A stretch of DNA of 64,000 bases from JBGNFV01 sp049645705 (GCA_049645705.1 JBARUK010000073.1:24941-88940), one strand, 5' to 3'. Shown: positions 16,979 to 26,017, numbered from the stretch's first letter. Made by a program: numbers and translations. Notes: generated from the sequence alone by a model not told the origin.

Positions 16979-17437
16979 ATGGACACTCATAGAGTAGATA
17001 ATGATAAAGCTGTAAGTATGTTGAATACCATTTTGACCCGCAACTATGATGCGGAAAAAGGGTATCAGCAAGCAGCAGACGAAGTAGATGATACGAGACT
17101 GAAATCATTCTTTCATTCTAAAGCGAAAGAGAGATACGATTTTGGACATTCAATTAAAAATGAGATCCAAAGCCTGGGTGGCAGCCCTGATAAGGGTACA
17201 AGCCTGAAAGGCGATGCTCACAGAGTATGGATGGATCTTCGTGAAAGCCTCACCTCAAACGATGCGAAAGCCATTCTTCAAGAATGCGAAAAGGGTGAGA
17301 AATCAGCGCTGGATGATTATGATCAGTTGTTGAGTAAGGCAGTGCCTATGTCAACAAAAACTATAATCGAAAAGCAGCGCGATACTATACGTCAGGATCT
17401 TAGAGAAATCCAGGATCTTGAAACGAACTATGCGTAA
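16979..17437 (+). CDS. DUF2383 (PA2169-type) four-helix-bundle protein
   Basis: A 152-residue, all-helical, signal-less protein. The N-terminal VSMLNTILTRNYDAEKGYQQAADEV and the following AKERYDFGHSIKNEIQSLGG match the ferritin-like DUF2383 family. Helical segments with Glu/His near the core positions follow, and the protein ends KQRDTIRQDLREIQDLE. Members are small stress-associated proteins of unknown biochemistry, often compared with ferritin-like bundles although metal binding is not established. The start at 16979 opens directly on the conserved helix. The gene is monocistronic, with its own terminator at 17459 and a TTGACA...TATATA-like sequence about 40-65 bases upstream. Confidence 0.82.
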   Translation: MDTHRVDNDKAVSMLNTILTRNYDAEKGYQQAADEVDDTRLKSFFHSKAKERYDFGHSIKNEIQSLGGSPDKGTSLKGDAHRVWMDLRESLTSNDAKAILQECEKGEKSALDDYDQLLSKAVPMSTKTIIEKQRDTIRQDLREIQDLETNYA

Positions 17438-17458
17438 ACTGTGTAGATTAATATAGAT

Positions 17459-17486
17459 AAAAAAGCTCCCATTTGGGAGCTTTTTT
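17459..17486 (+). terminator. Terminator after the DUF2383 gene
   Basis: Perfect hairpin: six A, GCTCCC, loop ATTT, GGGAGC, six T. The flanking A and T runs make it potentially active in both directions. Confidence 0.92.
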
Positions 17487-17723
17487 ATTGCCCTAAATCC
17501 TGATTTGTCCCTCAGGATCTATATTATTATCCTATTCATTTACTATCCTTCTCATGTCTTATTCTTTTGCAGAAACATATCTGTTGTTAAGCCTGAAAAG
17601 CTGTTGCCTCTTGTGAGAAAAATATGACTATTCTCATTATTTTATAAATACATTAAGGTTGTTTTTAAACTTAGTATACGGCGTTCGTGTTGTACTCATG
17701 TTACAGTATCAATTTCTTAGCTT

Positions 17724-18260
17724 ATGAAACGTAAACAGCATATTTTTCTTTCACTGGCACTTGTTTTCTCAGTAGCCGTTTTTGGGTTTACCTTTAGCCA
17801 GGAGCGTCCGAGTCCGGCTCGGGAAGCATCGGGTACTATTGGTGATACAGATGTAGTTGTGACCTATAGCTCACCTTCTGTAAACGACAGGACTGTATGG
17901 GGCGAACTGGTACCTTATAACCAGATCTGGCGTACAGGAGCTAATGAGGCTACCACTCTTGAGGTTAAAAGCGATGTTATGATCCAGGGCCAGACCCTAC
18001 CGGCCGGTCGTTATGCTTTATTCACCATTCCTAAAGAAAATTCAGACTGGATAGTCATATTCAATAAGGCGGACAAGCAATGGGGATCATTCGATTACAA
18101 CCAGAGCGATGATGCTATGAGGATTATGGCCAAGCCTGCTGATGCCGAGTTCAACGAACGTCTCAAGTTTGAGGTAAATACTGACGGTGATGAGGAAGGA
18201 ACGGTAGTTATGTATTGGGACAAACTTATGTTACCCATTGACATAAAGCCGATCAAGTAA
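17724..18260 (+). CDS. DUF2911 exported protein
   Basis: A 178-residue protein with a signal peptide (about 1-26, ending FTFSQ). The mature part is a single DUF2911 domain with the family's landmark segments: VVVTYSSPSVNDRTVWGELVPYNQIWRTGANEATTLEVKSDV, then LPAGRYALFTIP, then WIVIFNKADKQWGSFDY. DUF2911 proteins are common in Bacteroidota, their function is unknown, and the fold is probably a beta sandwich. It faces a second DUF2911 gene at 18340 with a terminator shared between them. Confidence 0.88.
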   Translation: MKRKQHIFLSLALVFSVAVFGFTFSQERPSPAREASGTIGDTDVVVTYSSPSVNDRTVWGELVPYNQIWRTGANEATTLEVKSDVMIQGQTLPAGRYALFTIPKENSDWIVIFNKADKQWGSFDYNQSDDAMRIMAKPADAEFNERLKFEVNTDGDEEGTVVMYWDKLMLPIDIKPIK

Positions 18261-18282
18261 CTGCAGTCAATAGAGATTGACA

Positions 18283-18325
18283 TAAAAAAGCCCCTTCCGG
18301 ATTTCCGGCAGAGGCTTTTATTTTT
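18283..18325. terminator. Bidirectional terminator between convergent DUF2911 genes
   Basis: Six A and GCC pair with GGC and a T run, with an inner TCCGG/CCGG pairing. A and T runs flank both sides, so it can stop transcripts from 17724 and from the minus-strand gene. Confidence 0.8.
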
Positions 18326-18339
18326 GTAGTCGGCAGCTA

Positions 18340-19200
18340 TTACTTCAGGCTGGCGATCAGTTTTTCGTTCAGGCGCACATAGTCCATGTTATCTGCCTGA
18401 CGGGCCATTTCCATGGATTTCTCTGCCGTTTTAATGGCATCCTTTTTCTCGCCCATTTCCGCCTGGATCTTTGCTTTCAGGTGCATCATCCAGAACGCAT
18501 CCCCGCGCAATTCGGTGGCCTTAGTCACCCAGTCCATCGCTTTGCTCATGTCCTTCTTGTTGGTGTAGTAGTAGTTGGCAGACTGGAAGTACATGTTGGC
18601 CAGAGATGCTTCAGGGTTTTGCATGGCCCTGTCGATCTGCGACATAACCTGCTCATCCGTATTAACCGAGATCGGAATAGCTACCGCTGTCTGGTCCCAC
18701 ATCAGCATAAGGTCAGCACCGCCGTCAGTCAGGTTACCGAAGTTCATGGTAAAAGTCTCTACAGACATTGGGTTTTCCATAGGCTTCACCATAACGCGTA
18801 CAGCATCGTCGCTGTCGTCATATCCCCCGGAGCCCCACAGAGTAGTGTTATTGCTGAAGATGATAGTCCACTCGTCTTTTCCCGGGATAGTATACAGGGC
18901 GTACTCTCCGCCTTCCAGCTTTTCTCCATTGATCATAACATCATCAGAAAAATGCACTTTGGTAGAAGCATTGGCACCTGTACGCCATACTTCACCGAAA
19001 GGTACCAGATCTCCGAATATCTGGCGGCCTTTCATACTGGGACGTGAGTATACTACTTTGGCATCTACCAGTCCTACACGCTGCTCTATAGTAGAGGTAG
19101 GGCTGGGTGCTGGCATGTCAAGGCTTTGTGCAACACTCTTTTCTGCAAAAAAAAGGGTGCAGCAGATCGTTACTAAACTAAAAGTAAGATTACGAATCAT
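18340..19200 (-). CDS. DUF2911 protein with a C-terminal TPR-like region
   Basis: Two parts in 286 residues. A signal peptide (ending KSVAQ) is followed by a DUF2911 domain with VVYSRPSMKGRQIFGDLVPFGEVWRTGANAS, LEGGEYALYTIP and WTIIFSNNTTLWGSGGYDDSDDA. From about residue 190 there is a helical repeat region (LANMYFQSANYYYTNKKDMSKAMDWVTKATEL and the following helix pairs), which looks like two or three TPRs. An upstream in-frame ATG at 19224 would add eight polar residues; 19200 gives the cleaner signal peptide. It is a convergent paralogue of the 17724 gene but about 110 residues longer. The function is unknown. Confidence 0.85.
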   Translation of the reverse strand: MIRNLTFSLVTICCTLFFAEKSVAQSLDMPAPSPTSTIEQRVGLVDAKVVYSRPSMKGRQIFGDLVPFGEVWRTGANASTKVHFSDDVMINGEKLEGGEYALYTIPGKDEWTIIFSNNTTLWGSGGYDDSDDAVRVMVKPMENPMSVETFTMNFGNLTDGGADLMLMWDQTAVAIPISVNTDEQVMSQIDRAMQNPEASLANMYFQSANYYYTNKKDMSKAMDWVTKATELRGDAFWMMHLKAKIQAEMGEKKDAIKTAEKSMEMARQADNMDYVRLNEKLIASLK

Positions 19201-19412
19201 GGTTTGTGAGTTTGTTAATTTCATTATCGGTTACGGAAATAAAGGGGTTTTAGATGTAAAATCACATTTTTTATAGTCGCGGGGGCGCTATTTTCTTCAT
19301 ATTTTTCCTTTTGATACCAATAAGCCACCATTTTTAGACCCTCTGCTGCTTATTCCAAACATTCATACCCCTGAGATATTTATAATGCCGAACCGAAACC
19401 CTTTTCAGGCCT

Positions 19413-20018
19413 ATGGCGACTAAGCTTCCAAGATCATTTTATGTCCGTGACAATGTAGTGCAGATAAGCCGTGAACTGCTGGGTAAGTACCTGGTAACAC
19501 ATATAGACGGTATGAGAACCTCAGGCATGATCGTGGAGACGGAAGCCTACGACGGTGCCAGGGATAAAGCCTGTCATGCCCATCTGAACCGGAGGACCAA
19601 CCGCACTGAAGTCATGTTTCATGAAGGAGGTGTGGCCTACGTATATCTGTGTTACGGTATCCATCATCTGTTTAATATTGTTACCAATGAAGAAGATCGT
19701 GCCGATGCCATACTGGTAAGGGCAGTAGAGCCGGATGAGGGCACTGCGGAAATGATGCTGCGCCGGGAAATGGACAGCCTGAAGCCTAACCTTACCGCAG
19801 GCCCGGGCAGCATGAGCAAAGCCCTGGGCATCAGGACCGGCCACTATGGCCAAAGCCTGCTCGATGATACCATATGGATAGAAGACCGCGGTGTGGTAAT
19901 TCTGGACGATCAGATCATAGCCAGCCCTAGGGTAGGTATAGATTATGCCGAGGAAGATGCACTGCTACCCTGGCGCTTTCGTATTAAAGGTAATAAATGG
20001 ACCAGCAAAGCAAAATGA
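19413..20018 (+). CDS. aag: DNA-3-methyladenine glycosylase (AAG/MPG family)
   Basis: A 201-residue monofunctional base-excision repair enzyme that removes alkylated purines. Motifs are RELLGKYLVT at residues 20-29, VETEAY with the catalytic Glu42, a conserved HAHLNRRTNRTEVMF segment, YVYLCYGIHHLFN with the base-flipping Tyr region, and GPGSMSKALGI in the C-terminal half. Length is as expected for bacterial homologues. It overlaps the following dehydrogenase start by four bases (ATGA), so the two are translationally coupled, although no functional link is known. Confidence 0.93.
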   Translation: MATKLPRSFYVRDNVVQISRELLGKYLVTHIDGMRTSGMIVETEAYDGARDKACHAHLNRRTNRTEVMFHEGGVAYVYLCYGIHHLFNIVTNEEDRADAILVRAVEPDEGTAEMMLRREMDSLKPNLTAGPGSMSKALGIRTGHYGQSLLDDTIWIEDRGVVILDDQIIASPRVGIDYAEEDALLPWRFRIKGNKWTSKAK

Positions 20019-20944
20019 GTACGTTTCTGATAGTAGCCCCTAACCGAAATACCAGCCAGTGGAAGGAGGGCCTGGCCAAATGTCTGCCGGATCATAAAGT
20101 AGAAATATGGCCGGAGGTATCCGACCCAGGCTCAGTTACCGGGGCCGCCTGCTGGAACCATCCGCACGGATCACTTAACGAGTATGAAAACCTGAAACTG
20201 ATCAGTAGCATGGGGGCGGGGGTAGATCATATCCTCAGCGACCCGGAACTACCGGAGGGAGTGCCCGTGACCCGTATAGTAGATAAGGCCCTGACCTATA
20301 CCATGACGAGGTACCTGCTGGGGGCAGTCCTGTCCTGGCACCGCCGGTTTGACATATACCACAGGGAGCAGGTGACACATACCTGGAACCAAAAGGCCGA
20401 GCCTCAGCGCTCACTCCATATAGGCATTATGGGGATGGGCATACTCGGTAGAGATATAGCGTCCAATCTGGTAAACCTTGGTTTTGATGTGAAAGGCTAC
20501 AGCCGCAGCCCCAAAGAACTGCAGGGAATAAAGAGCTTTTCTGGTGAAGACCAGTTACAGGATTTTCTGCAGGATATTAACCTTCTGATAAACCTGCTGC
20601 CTCTTACTTCAGAAACAGAAAATATTCTGGACCGGACATTCTTTGATCGCATACCCCGGCCCGTATGTTTGGTCAATGCCGCACGGGGAGGCCACCTGGT
20701 AGAGCAGGACCTCATCGATGCGCTGGACGCGGGCAAGGTTGAGTATGCCTTTCTGGATGTGTTCCGGAAAGAGCCTTTGCCGGAAGACCATCCTTTCTGG
20801 GACAGGGAAGATATCTTTATCACTCCCCACATAGCCAGTATAACCAACCCGGATGCGGCCATACCCCAGATAGCAGAAAACTGGCTGCGGGCGCAGGAAG
20901 GTGAGCCCCTGAAAAATAAAATAGACCGTGACCGAGAATATTGA
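20015..20944 (+). CDS. D-2-hydroxyacid dehydrogenase (GhrA-like glyoxylate/hydroxypyruvate reductase)
   Basis: A 309-residue NAD(P)-dependent reductase. The Rossmann loop GIMGMGILGRDIA is near residues 134-146. Catalytic residues appear in place: Arg in NAARGGHLV, Glu in FRKEPLPEDHPFW and His in ITPHIAS. The N-terminal half is the short GhrA/YcdW type (SSMGAGVDHIL) rather than the longer SerA type. Likely reactions are reduction of glyoxylate or hydroxypyruvate. The start at ATG 20015, overlapping the aag stop by four bases, is chosen over ATG 19997. Confidence 0.88.
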   Translation: MSTFLIVAPNRNTSQWKEGLAKCLPDHKVEIWPEVSDPGSVTGAACWNHPHGSLNEYENLKLISSMGAGVDHILSDPELPEGVPVTRIVDKALTYTMTRYLLGAVLSWHRRFDIYHREQVTHTWNQKAEPQRSLHIGIMGMGILGRDIASNLVNLGFDVKGYSRSPKELQGIKSFSGEDQLQDFLQDINLLINLLPLTSETENILDRTFFDRIPRPVCLVNAARGGHLVEQDLIDALDAGKVEYAFLDVFRKEPLPEDHPFWDREDIFITPHIASITNPDAAIPQIAENWLRAQEGEPLKNKIDRDREY

Positions 20945-21001
20945 TATACTCGTCCTGTATGTTTTCGTATAATATGATTATCTGAATACGCATTTGATAA
21001 T

Positions 21002-21844
21002 ATGAAAAGGATCCTTGTACCCATAGATTTTTCAGAAGCATCACTTAACTCACTGGAATACGCCGTAAAGGTAGGTTCCAGGCAGAAAAGTGTAATAACC
21101 CTGCTGCACGTATTTACCGAGTATGAGTTTAACAGGATACTGTATCAGGCAGATGACATCAACGAGCGATTCGATAAGGCAAAAGCCCGGATCGAAGAAA
21201 AACTGAAGGTGCTGGCAAATGAAATTATGGCATCAACCAGGTCTGCCGGTGTGGCAGGTGTAGAGTCTGTAGTGAAGACCGGCGAGCTCATAGGTGGTAT
21301 AGCACACTATGTAAAGGAGGAAAAACAGAACCTGGTCATCATGGGAACTACCGGCGTAAGCGACATGGTAGAGCAATATGTGGGTTCCAACACCGAGCGG
21401 GTGATAGAAGAAGTAGAATGCCCGGTGATCTGTGTGTCGCATGGCGCCTCAGTCAATTCCATCAGGAAAGTAGTATACGCATCCGACTATAGCGAAGAAG
21501 ACAAGATCGCTATTAACTTTCTGATAGCCTTTGCCGAACCCTTTGGTGCCGAGGTACATGTGGTACATGTAACCGATGAGAACAACCTGATTGTAAAAGC
21601 TGAGTACGAAGACTTCAAACAGCAGATGAACACCTTTGTAGAGTATTCTGCCCTGCAGTATCACCTGGTAGTGCTGGAAGAAGATACCGAAGTGGCCATC
21701 AATACTTTCATGATGAAAGAAAATGCCGACATGCTGATGCTGCTTCGCAAGCACCAGAACTTCTTCACCCGCTTATTTACCAAAAGCGTGACCAAGCGTA
21801 TGAGCTACTTTACCGACTACCCCCTTATGATCATGAAAATGTAG
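21002..21844 (+). CDS. Universal stress protein with two Usp domains
   Basis: A 280-residue cytoplasmic protein made of two Usp domains in tandem. The first (about 1-145) starts MKRILVPIDFSEASLNSLEYAV and holds the ATP-loop-like GTTGVSDMVEQYVGSNTERVIEEVECPVICV. The second (about 150-280) starts VVYASDYSEEDKIAI, is more diverged, and lacks the G-2x-G-9x-G(S/T) nucleotide loop in clear form. Tandem Usp proteins are common in this phylum and usually respond to stress or growth arrest. The last 14 bases overlap the 3' end of the convergent VWA gene. Confidence 0.92.
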   Translation: MKRILVPIDFSEASLNSLEYAVKVGSRQKSVITLLHVFTEYEFNRILYQADDINERFDKAKARIEEKLKVLANEIMASTRSAGVAGVESVVKTGELIGGIAHYVKEEKQNLVIMGTTGVSDMVEQYVGSNTERVIEEVECPVICVSHGASVNSIRKVVYASDYSEEDKIAINFLIAFAEPFGAEVHVVHVTDENNLIVKAEYEDFKQQMNTFVEYSALQYHLVVLEEDTEVAINTFMMKENADMLMLLRKHQNFFTRLFTKSVTKRMSYFTDYPLMIMKM

Positions 21845-23024
21845 GCGGCTGCTTCTTTTTCAGGGCAGCCACCGCGTCGCCCAGCCCCTGTAACGTTAGC
21901 GGAAACATCCGGCCGTCTACCGTCTGTCTTACTATATCTATAGATTCCGTGTACGGCCAGTGCTTTTGCTCTTCAGGGTTCAGCCATACCGTATGAGGGT
22001 AGTGCTCTTTCAGCCGGTTCAGCCATACGAGGCCCGTCTCCCGGTTGTAGTGCTCCACACTGCCTCCCGGCGCAAGCAGCTCGTACGGAGACATGCTTGC
22101 ATCGCCGACCACTATCACCCGGTAGTCACAGTTAAACCGGTTAAACAGATCCTGAGTAGGTATTTTCTCACTCCACCTCCGCACATTGTCCTTCCATACA
22201 GATTCGTACAGACAGTTATGAAAGTAGTAGTACTCCAGGTGTTTAAACTCATGCTTAGCGGCTGAGAACAGGCGCTCGCACGCCATGATATGATCGTCCA
22301 TACTGCCGCCTATGTCCAGCAGCAACAGTATCTTTACATTATTGCGGCGCGCCGGTACCATTTGCAGGTTCAGCAGTCCTGCGTCTTCCGAGGTTTTTCG
22401 TATCGTCCGGTCCACATCCAGTTCTTCCGGCGCTCCTTCACGTGTAAGCAGTCTGAGCCTGCGGAGGGCCATTTTCAGGTGGCGTGTTTCCATCTCCACC
22501 GTATCGTCCAGGTTCTTGAAGTCACGCTTGTCCCACACCTTTACCGCGCGGCGATATCGGCTCCGGTCCTGGCCTATTCGTAAACCCTCCGGGTTATACC
22601 CATAGGCGCCAAAGGGTGATGTACCACCTGTACCTATCCATTTGCTGCCGCCCTGGTGCCTTTCCTTCTGCTCCTGCAGCAGTTCCTGCATGCGTTTCAT
22701 CAGAGCCTCCAGTCCGCCCAGCGCACTTACAAGGTCTTTCTCTTCATCCGTCAGGTAGCGTTCCAGGCGCTTTTCCAGCCATTCCTGCGGTATTTCCCTG
22801 TGCTCCTCCTTCACCTCGCCTTCTCCGAAGAACTGCCCGAACAGCACATCGAAGCGATCAAGATGCTCCTCATGCTTTATCAGAACCGTACGGCACAGGT
22901 AGTAAAAGGCCTCCGTGTCCTGACCGGCCATGCCCTGGTCCAGGGCCTCCAGCAGATCCAGGTACTCGCGAAGCGTTACCGGCAGACCTTCCCTTTTGAG
23001 ATACAGAAAAAATGTTAGGAACAA
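21831..23024 (-). CDS. VWA / CoxE-like protein, partner of MoxR
   Basis: A 397-residue protein. The N-terminal half is helical and charged (YLKREGLPVTLREYLDLLEAL...). The C-terminal half is a von Willebrand A domain with a MIDAS motif LLDIGGSMDDH near residue 240, a variant DxGxS in which the central Ser of DxSxS is Gly, followed by RVIVVGDASMSPYEL. CoxE-type VWA proteins work with MoxR AAA ATPases as metal-insertion or assembly chaperones. The start appears to be TTG at 23024: an in-frame stop lies directly upstream, and the family N-terminus begins there. It follows moxR by 38 bases and overlaps the Usp gene tail to tail by 14 bases. Confidence 0.85.
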   Translation of the reverse strand: MFLTFFLYLKREGLPVTLREYLDLLEALDQGMAGQDTEAFYYLCRTVLIKHEEHLDRFDVLFGQFFGEGEVKEEHREIPQEWLEKRLERYLTDEEKDLVSALGGLEALMKRMQELLQEQKERHQGGSKWIGTGGTSPFGAYGYNPEGLRIGQDRSRYRRAVKVWDKRDFKNLDDTVEMETRHLKMALRRLRLLTREGAPEELDVDRTIRKTSEDAGLLNLQMVPARRNNVKILLLLDIGGSMDDHIMACERLFSAAKHEFKHLEYYYFHNCLYESVWKDNVRRWSEKIPTQDLFNRFNCDYRVIVVGDASMSPYELLAPGGSVEHYNRETGLVWLNRLKEHYPHTVWLNPEEQKHWPYTESIDIVRQTVDGRMFPLTLQGLGDAVAALKKKQPPTFS

Positions 23025-23062
23025 CTATAGAGTATTTATGCAGCTATATAAATTAGACCGAC

Positions 23063-23905
23063 TCACATGTACCGCTTTCTGCCTACACTAAGATGGTACA
23101 GCAGGTCATGATCCTTTTCGTTTTTCAGCAGTGCGCCACTGTAAGGAGGCAGGTCTCCACCGGCAGCTACCGATTCCAGGTCACCGGTGCTTACCGATCC
23201 GGCCATAAGCAGGCGTATCCAGTCCAGTAACTCGCTGGTGCTTGGTTTTTTCTTCATACCCTGCACGTCCCTGATCTCATAAAATATGCGCATGCTCTCA
23301 CGGATCAGTTTTTCTTCCAGCTCCGGGTAGTGTACATCCACGATCTCACGCAGCGTATCTTCATCAGGAAAACGGATATAGTGAAAAAAGCAACGGCGCA
23401 GAAAAGCATCCGGCAGTTCCTTTTCATTATTACTGGTTATGATCACCACCGGGCGATGGCGGGCGCATACTGTTTCTTTTGTTTCATAGCAGTAGAACTC
23501 CATACGATCCAGCTCCTGCAGCAGGTCGTTAGGAAACTCTATATCCGCCTTATCAATCTCATCTATCAGCAAGACCGCCTTTTCGTGACTTTCAAACGCT
23601 TCCCACACTTTACCTTTTTTGATGTAGCGCGAAATATCCTCCACACCATCCGTACCCAGTTGCGAGTCACGGAGGCGGCTTACCGCATCGTACTCATACA
23701 GCCCCTGCTGTGCAGAGGTAGTGCTTTTTACGTGCCAGGTATGCAGAGGCATTTCCAGTGCTCCGGCTATCTCAAAAGCCAGCAGCGTCTTGCCGGTACC
23801 GGGTTCCCCTTTGATCAGCAGGGGTTTTTGTAGGGTAATAGCTGCATTTACAGCCATTTTTAGATCATCCGATGCTATGTAGCGATCCGTTCCTTGAAAG
23901 TTCAT
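23063..23905 (-). CDS. MoxR-family AAA+ ATPase
   Basis: A 280-residue ATPase. Walker A is GEPGTGKTLLAFEIAG (about 36-51), Walker B is AVLLIDEIDKADIEFPNDLLQELDRMEF, and sensor/arginine-finger regions follow in VVIITSNNEKELPDAFLRRCFFHYIRFP. The C-terminal lid includes KKPSTSELLDWIRLLM. MoxR ATPases use ATP to remodel or mature target proteins with a VWA partner, here the next gene. The partner's real target is not in the window. A near-leaderless promoter lies just before the ATG (23910-23939). Confidence 0.93.
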   Translation of the reverse strand: MNFQGTDRYIASDDLKMAVNAAITLQKPLLIKGEPGTGKTLLAFEIAGALEMPLHTWHVKSTTSAQQGLYEYDAVSRLRDSQLGTDGVEDISRYIKKGKVWEAFESHEKAVLLIDEIDKADIEFPNDLLQELDRMEFYCYETKETVCARHRPVVIITSNNEKELPDAFLRRCFFHYIRFPDEDTLREIVDVHYPELEEKLIRESMRIFYEIRDVQGMKKKPSTSELLDWIRLLMAGSVSTGDLESVAAGGDLPPYSGALLKNEKDHDLLYHLSVGRKRYM

Positions 23906-23909
23906 GGTG

Positions 23910-23939
23910 CAAAAGTAATCATTGGGAGCAATATGCGAA
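23910..23939 (-). promoter_or_regulatory. Candidate near-leaderless promoter for moxR-VWA
   Basis: On the minus strand the sequence is TTC, 19 bases, then TACTTTTG, an exact TAnnTTTG box, then four bases and the moxR ATG. The -33 matches two of three positions. Transcription would start at or within a few bases of the start codon. Confidence 0.5.
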
Positions 23940-23971
23940 ATAAGAAGTGGCCTCCGTTAGATCCCGCAAAA

Positions 23972-23991
23972 AGGCCCCGGTGCCGGGGCCT
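23972..23991. other. Strong GC hairpin between divergent moxR and OmpA-family genes
   Basis: AGGCCCCGG-TG-CCGGGGCCT is a perfect inverted repeat in an AT-rich gap. Read on the minus strand it is followed by TTTT and so looks like a terminator, but no minus-strand gene precedes it. The rest of the gap (23992-24224) shows no ORF. Confidence 0.55.
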
Positions 23992-24224
23992 GCAAAAAAT
24001 TTAAATGCTATATGAGGAGCCGAAAAAATGTATTGAGAGCTTGCTTATATAATTTAGGGAATTGCTCCATGAATTCCTAATCGTAAATGCAGGATAATAA
24101 ATTGTATTATTTGAATCTTATTAAACCCCTGAGGCAATTTTTTATAATTTGCCACTTTTTAAGGATTACAGCAGCTATACCAGGTTGTAGTAAACTATTG
24201 AAGGTTGATAATTGTATTTAGAAA

Positions 24225-25871
24225 ATGATGAATAAACTGATCGGGCTGTGTATCGTGTTTCTTTCGTTGACTTTTTCCGCTATGGGAAGGCAGTACGAAG
24301 GTCCGGCCGAAGTATACGGCGACAGCATCAACAGCGCATACGATGAGCAGGCACCCGTCTTTACACCGGACGGTCGTACCCTGTACTTTACCCGGCGTAA
24401 CCATCCGCGCAACACCGGCGGTACAAAAGATAAAGGCGACATCTGGTTTAGCAGGCTTGCCGACGACGGTAGCTGGTCTGCACCCGAGCGGGCCGATGCC
24501 AACCTGAACACCACCGGCTACAACGCAGTCGTGGGTTTTAGTGAAGGAGGCGATATCATTTACCTTCAAAACCTTTATAAAAACGGTAAGCCCGGCAAGC
24601 AGGGTGTGTCTATAGCCACCCGGAGTGGTAGCGGATGGAGCAGCCCCAGGCCTGTAGATATCCCATACTTCTACAATCGGGCACCTCACCAGAGCATAAG
24701 CCTGTCGCCCGACGGGTCCGTCATGCTCATGGCAGTCGAGTCCAGATTCAGTTACGGAGCCGAAGACATCTACATAAGTTTAAAAAGAGGAAAAGAATGG
24801 AGCGAACCTATTAACCTGGGGCGTACCATCAATACCAGGTTCCAGGAAATGACACCTCATCTTGCTGCTGATAACAGGACATTGTTCTTTGCCAGTAATG
24901 GGCACAGAGGCAAGGGTAGCCGCGATATTTTCATGAGTACGCGGCTGGACGATACCTGGAAAAACTGGTCTGAACCCAAAAATCTGGGTGAGGCTATTAA
25001 CAGCCCGGGGGTAGAGCTCTCCTATTTTATACCTGCTGGCAGCGAGTACGCCTATTTTACCTCTACCCGCAATAGCGATGGCTACGGTGATCTCAGACGT
25101 ATAAAATTAAGCCCCGATCAAATGCCCGATGAGGCCGAACCCGTAATAGAGGAGCCAGTAGTGCAGGAAACAGATACTGTACAGGCCGAACCTGAGGTAG
25201 AGGTGGTAGCTGTGGATACAGCTGATATAGAAATTGAAGTAGATGTAGAAGAGGCAGTTGCCTCTGTTACTCTCGTACTGAACGGGCGTGTAAATGATGA
25301 ACGTTCCGGCAATGGCATTGCAGCCACCATCACAGCCTATGCACCTGCCGCGGCCGATACCATCAGCCTGCAGTCAGACAGTGACGGGACCTTTATAGTA
25401 GAACTGGATCCGGAGCAAAGCTATACCATAAAAGCTGCTGCCCGTGGTTACCTGTCATCAGAGGTTTCTTATGAGGGTGGGGGAGATGGGCAGGACGTTG
25501 TACTGGAGCTGGTACCCCTGGAGGTAGGTACCACCGTTCAGTTGGACAACATTCTGTTTCGCCGTGGTACCCCCGAGATACTCCCCGGCAGTGAAAATGA
25601 CCTCCGGAGAGTTTATGAAGTACTCAGCGAGAATCCCGGCATCAGGATCGAGCTGGGCGGCCATACCGATAACAGGGGCAGCGGCAGACTCAACCTGAAA
25701 CTGAGCCGCGAAAGAGTAGAAGCAGTGAAAGCCTACCTGGTAGAAATGGGAATTGATGACAAGCGTATAGAAGGTGTGGGCTATGGAGGCACCAAACCTA
25801 TTGCCTCTAACAGTACTGAAGAAACCCGTCGGCTAAACCGCAGGGTAGAGTTCGTTATTACCGGCAAGTAA
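24225..25871 (+). CDS. OmpA-family protein with PD40 propeller and carboxypeptidase-regulatory-like domain
   Basis: A 548-residue exported protein. After a signal peptide (about 1-21) comes a beta-propeller of WD40-like/PD40 repeats (about 30-300), with repeated APVFTPDGRTLYFTRR, SISLSPDGSVMLMAV and TPHLAADNRTLFFAS units. A Glu/Val-rich linker (about 300-350) follows, then a CarboxypepD-reg-like domain (about 350-428). The OmpA C-terminal peptidoglycan-binding domain (about 430-548) shows GHTDNRGSGRLNLKLSRERVEAVKAYL. Such proteins sit on the periplasmic face of the outer membrane and bind peptidoglycan. The layout recalls PorE/P60-type T9SS-associated proteins, but those also carry TPRs, which are missing here. 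Confidence 0.88.
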   Translation: MMNKLIGLCIVFLSLTFSAMGRQYEGPAEVYGDSINSAYDEQAPVFTPDGRTLYFTRRNHPRNTGGTKDKGDIWFSRLADDGSWSAPERADANLNTTGYNAVVGFSEGGDIIYLQNLYKNGKPGKQGVSIATRSGSGWSSPRPVDIPYFYNRAPHQSISLSPDGSVMLMAVESRFSYGAEDIYISLKRGKEWSEPINLGRTINTRFQEMTPHLAADNRTLFFASNGHRGKGSRDIFMSTRLDDTWKNWSEPKNLGEAINSPGVELSYFIPAGSEYAYFTSTRNSDGYGDLRRIKLSPDQMPDEAEPVIEEPVVQETDTVQAEPEVEVVAVDTADIEIEVDVEEAVASVTLVLNGRVNDERSGNGIAATITAYAPAAADTISLQSDSDGTFIVELDPEQSYTIKAAARGYLSSEVSYEGGGDGQDVVLELVPLEVGTTVQLDNILFRRGTPEILPGSENDLRRVYEVLSENPGIRIELGGHTDNRGSGRLNLKLSRERVEAVKAYLVEMGIDDKRIEGVGYGGTKPIASNSTEETRRLNRRVEFVITGK

Positions 25872-25896
25872 GCCTATCAAAAATAGTAAACTATGT

Positions 25897-25939
25897 AAAG
25901 GCCATTCATCGCAGATTGTCTGTGGATGAGTGGCCTTTT
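25897..25939 (+). terminator. Terminator after the OmpA-family gene
   Basis: AAAGGCCATTCATC and GATGAGTGGCCTTTT form a stem with one mismatch around a 14-base loop, ending in a T run. Confidence 0.8.
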
Positions 25940-26017
25940 CTGTTATCCGCCCTCTGTATAAATATGATCCATACCGTTGGTCAGGCTAGTGTCCGGCTCA
26001 TGTTATCGAATAATCGG

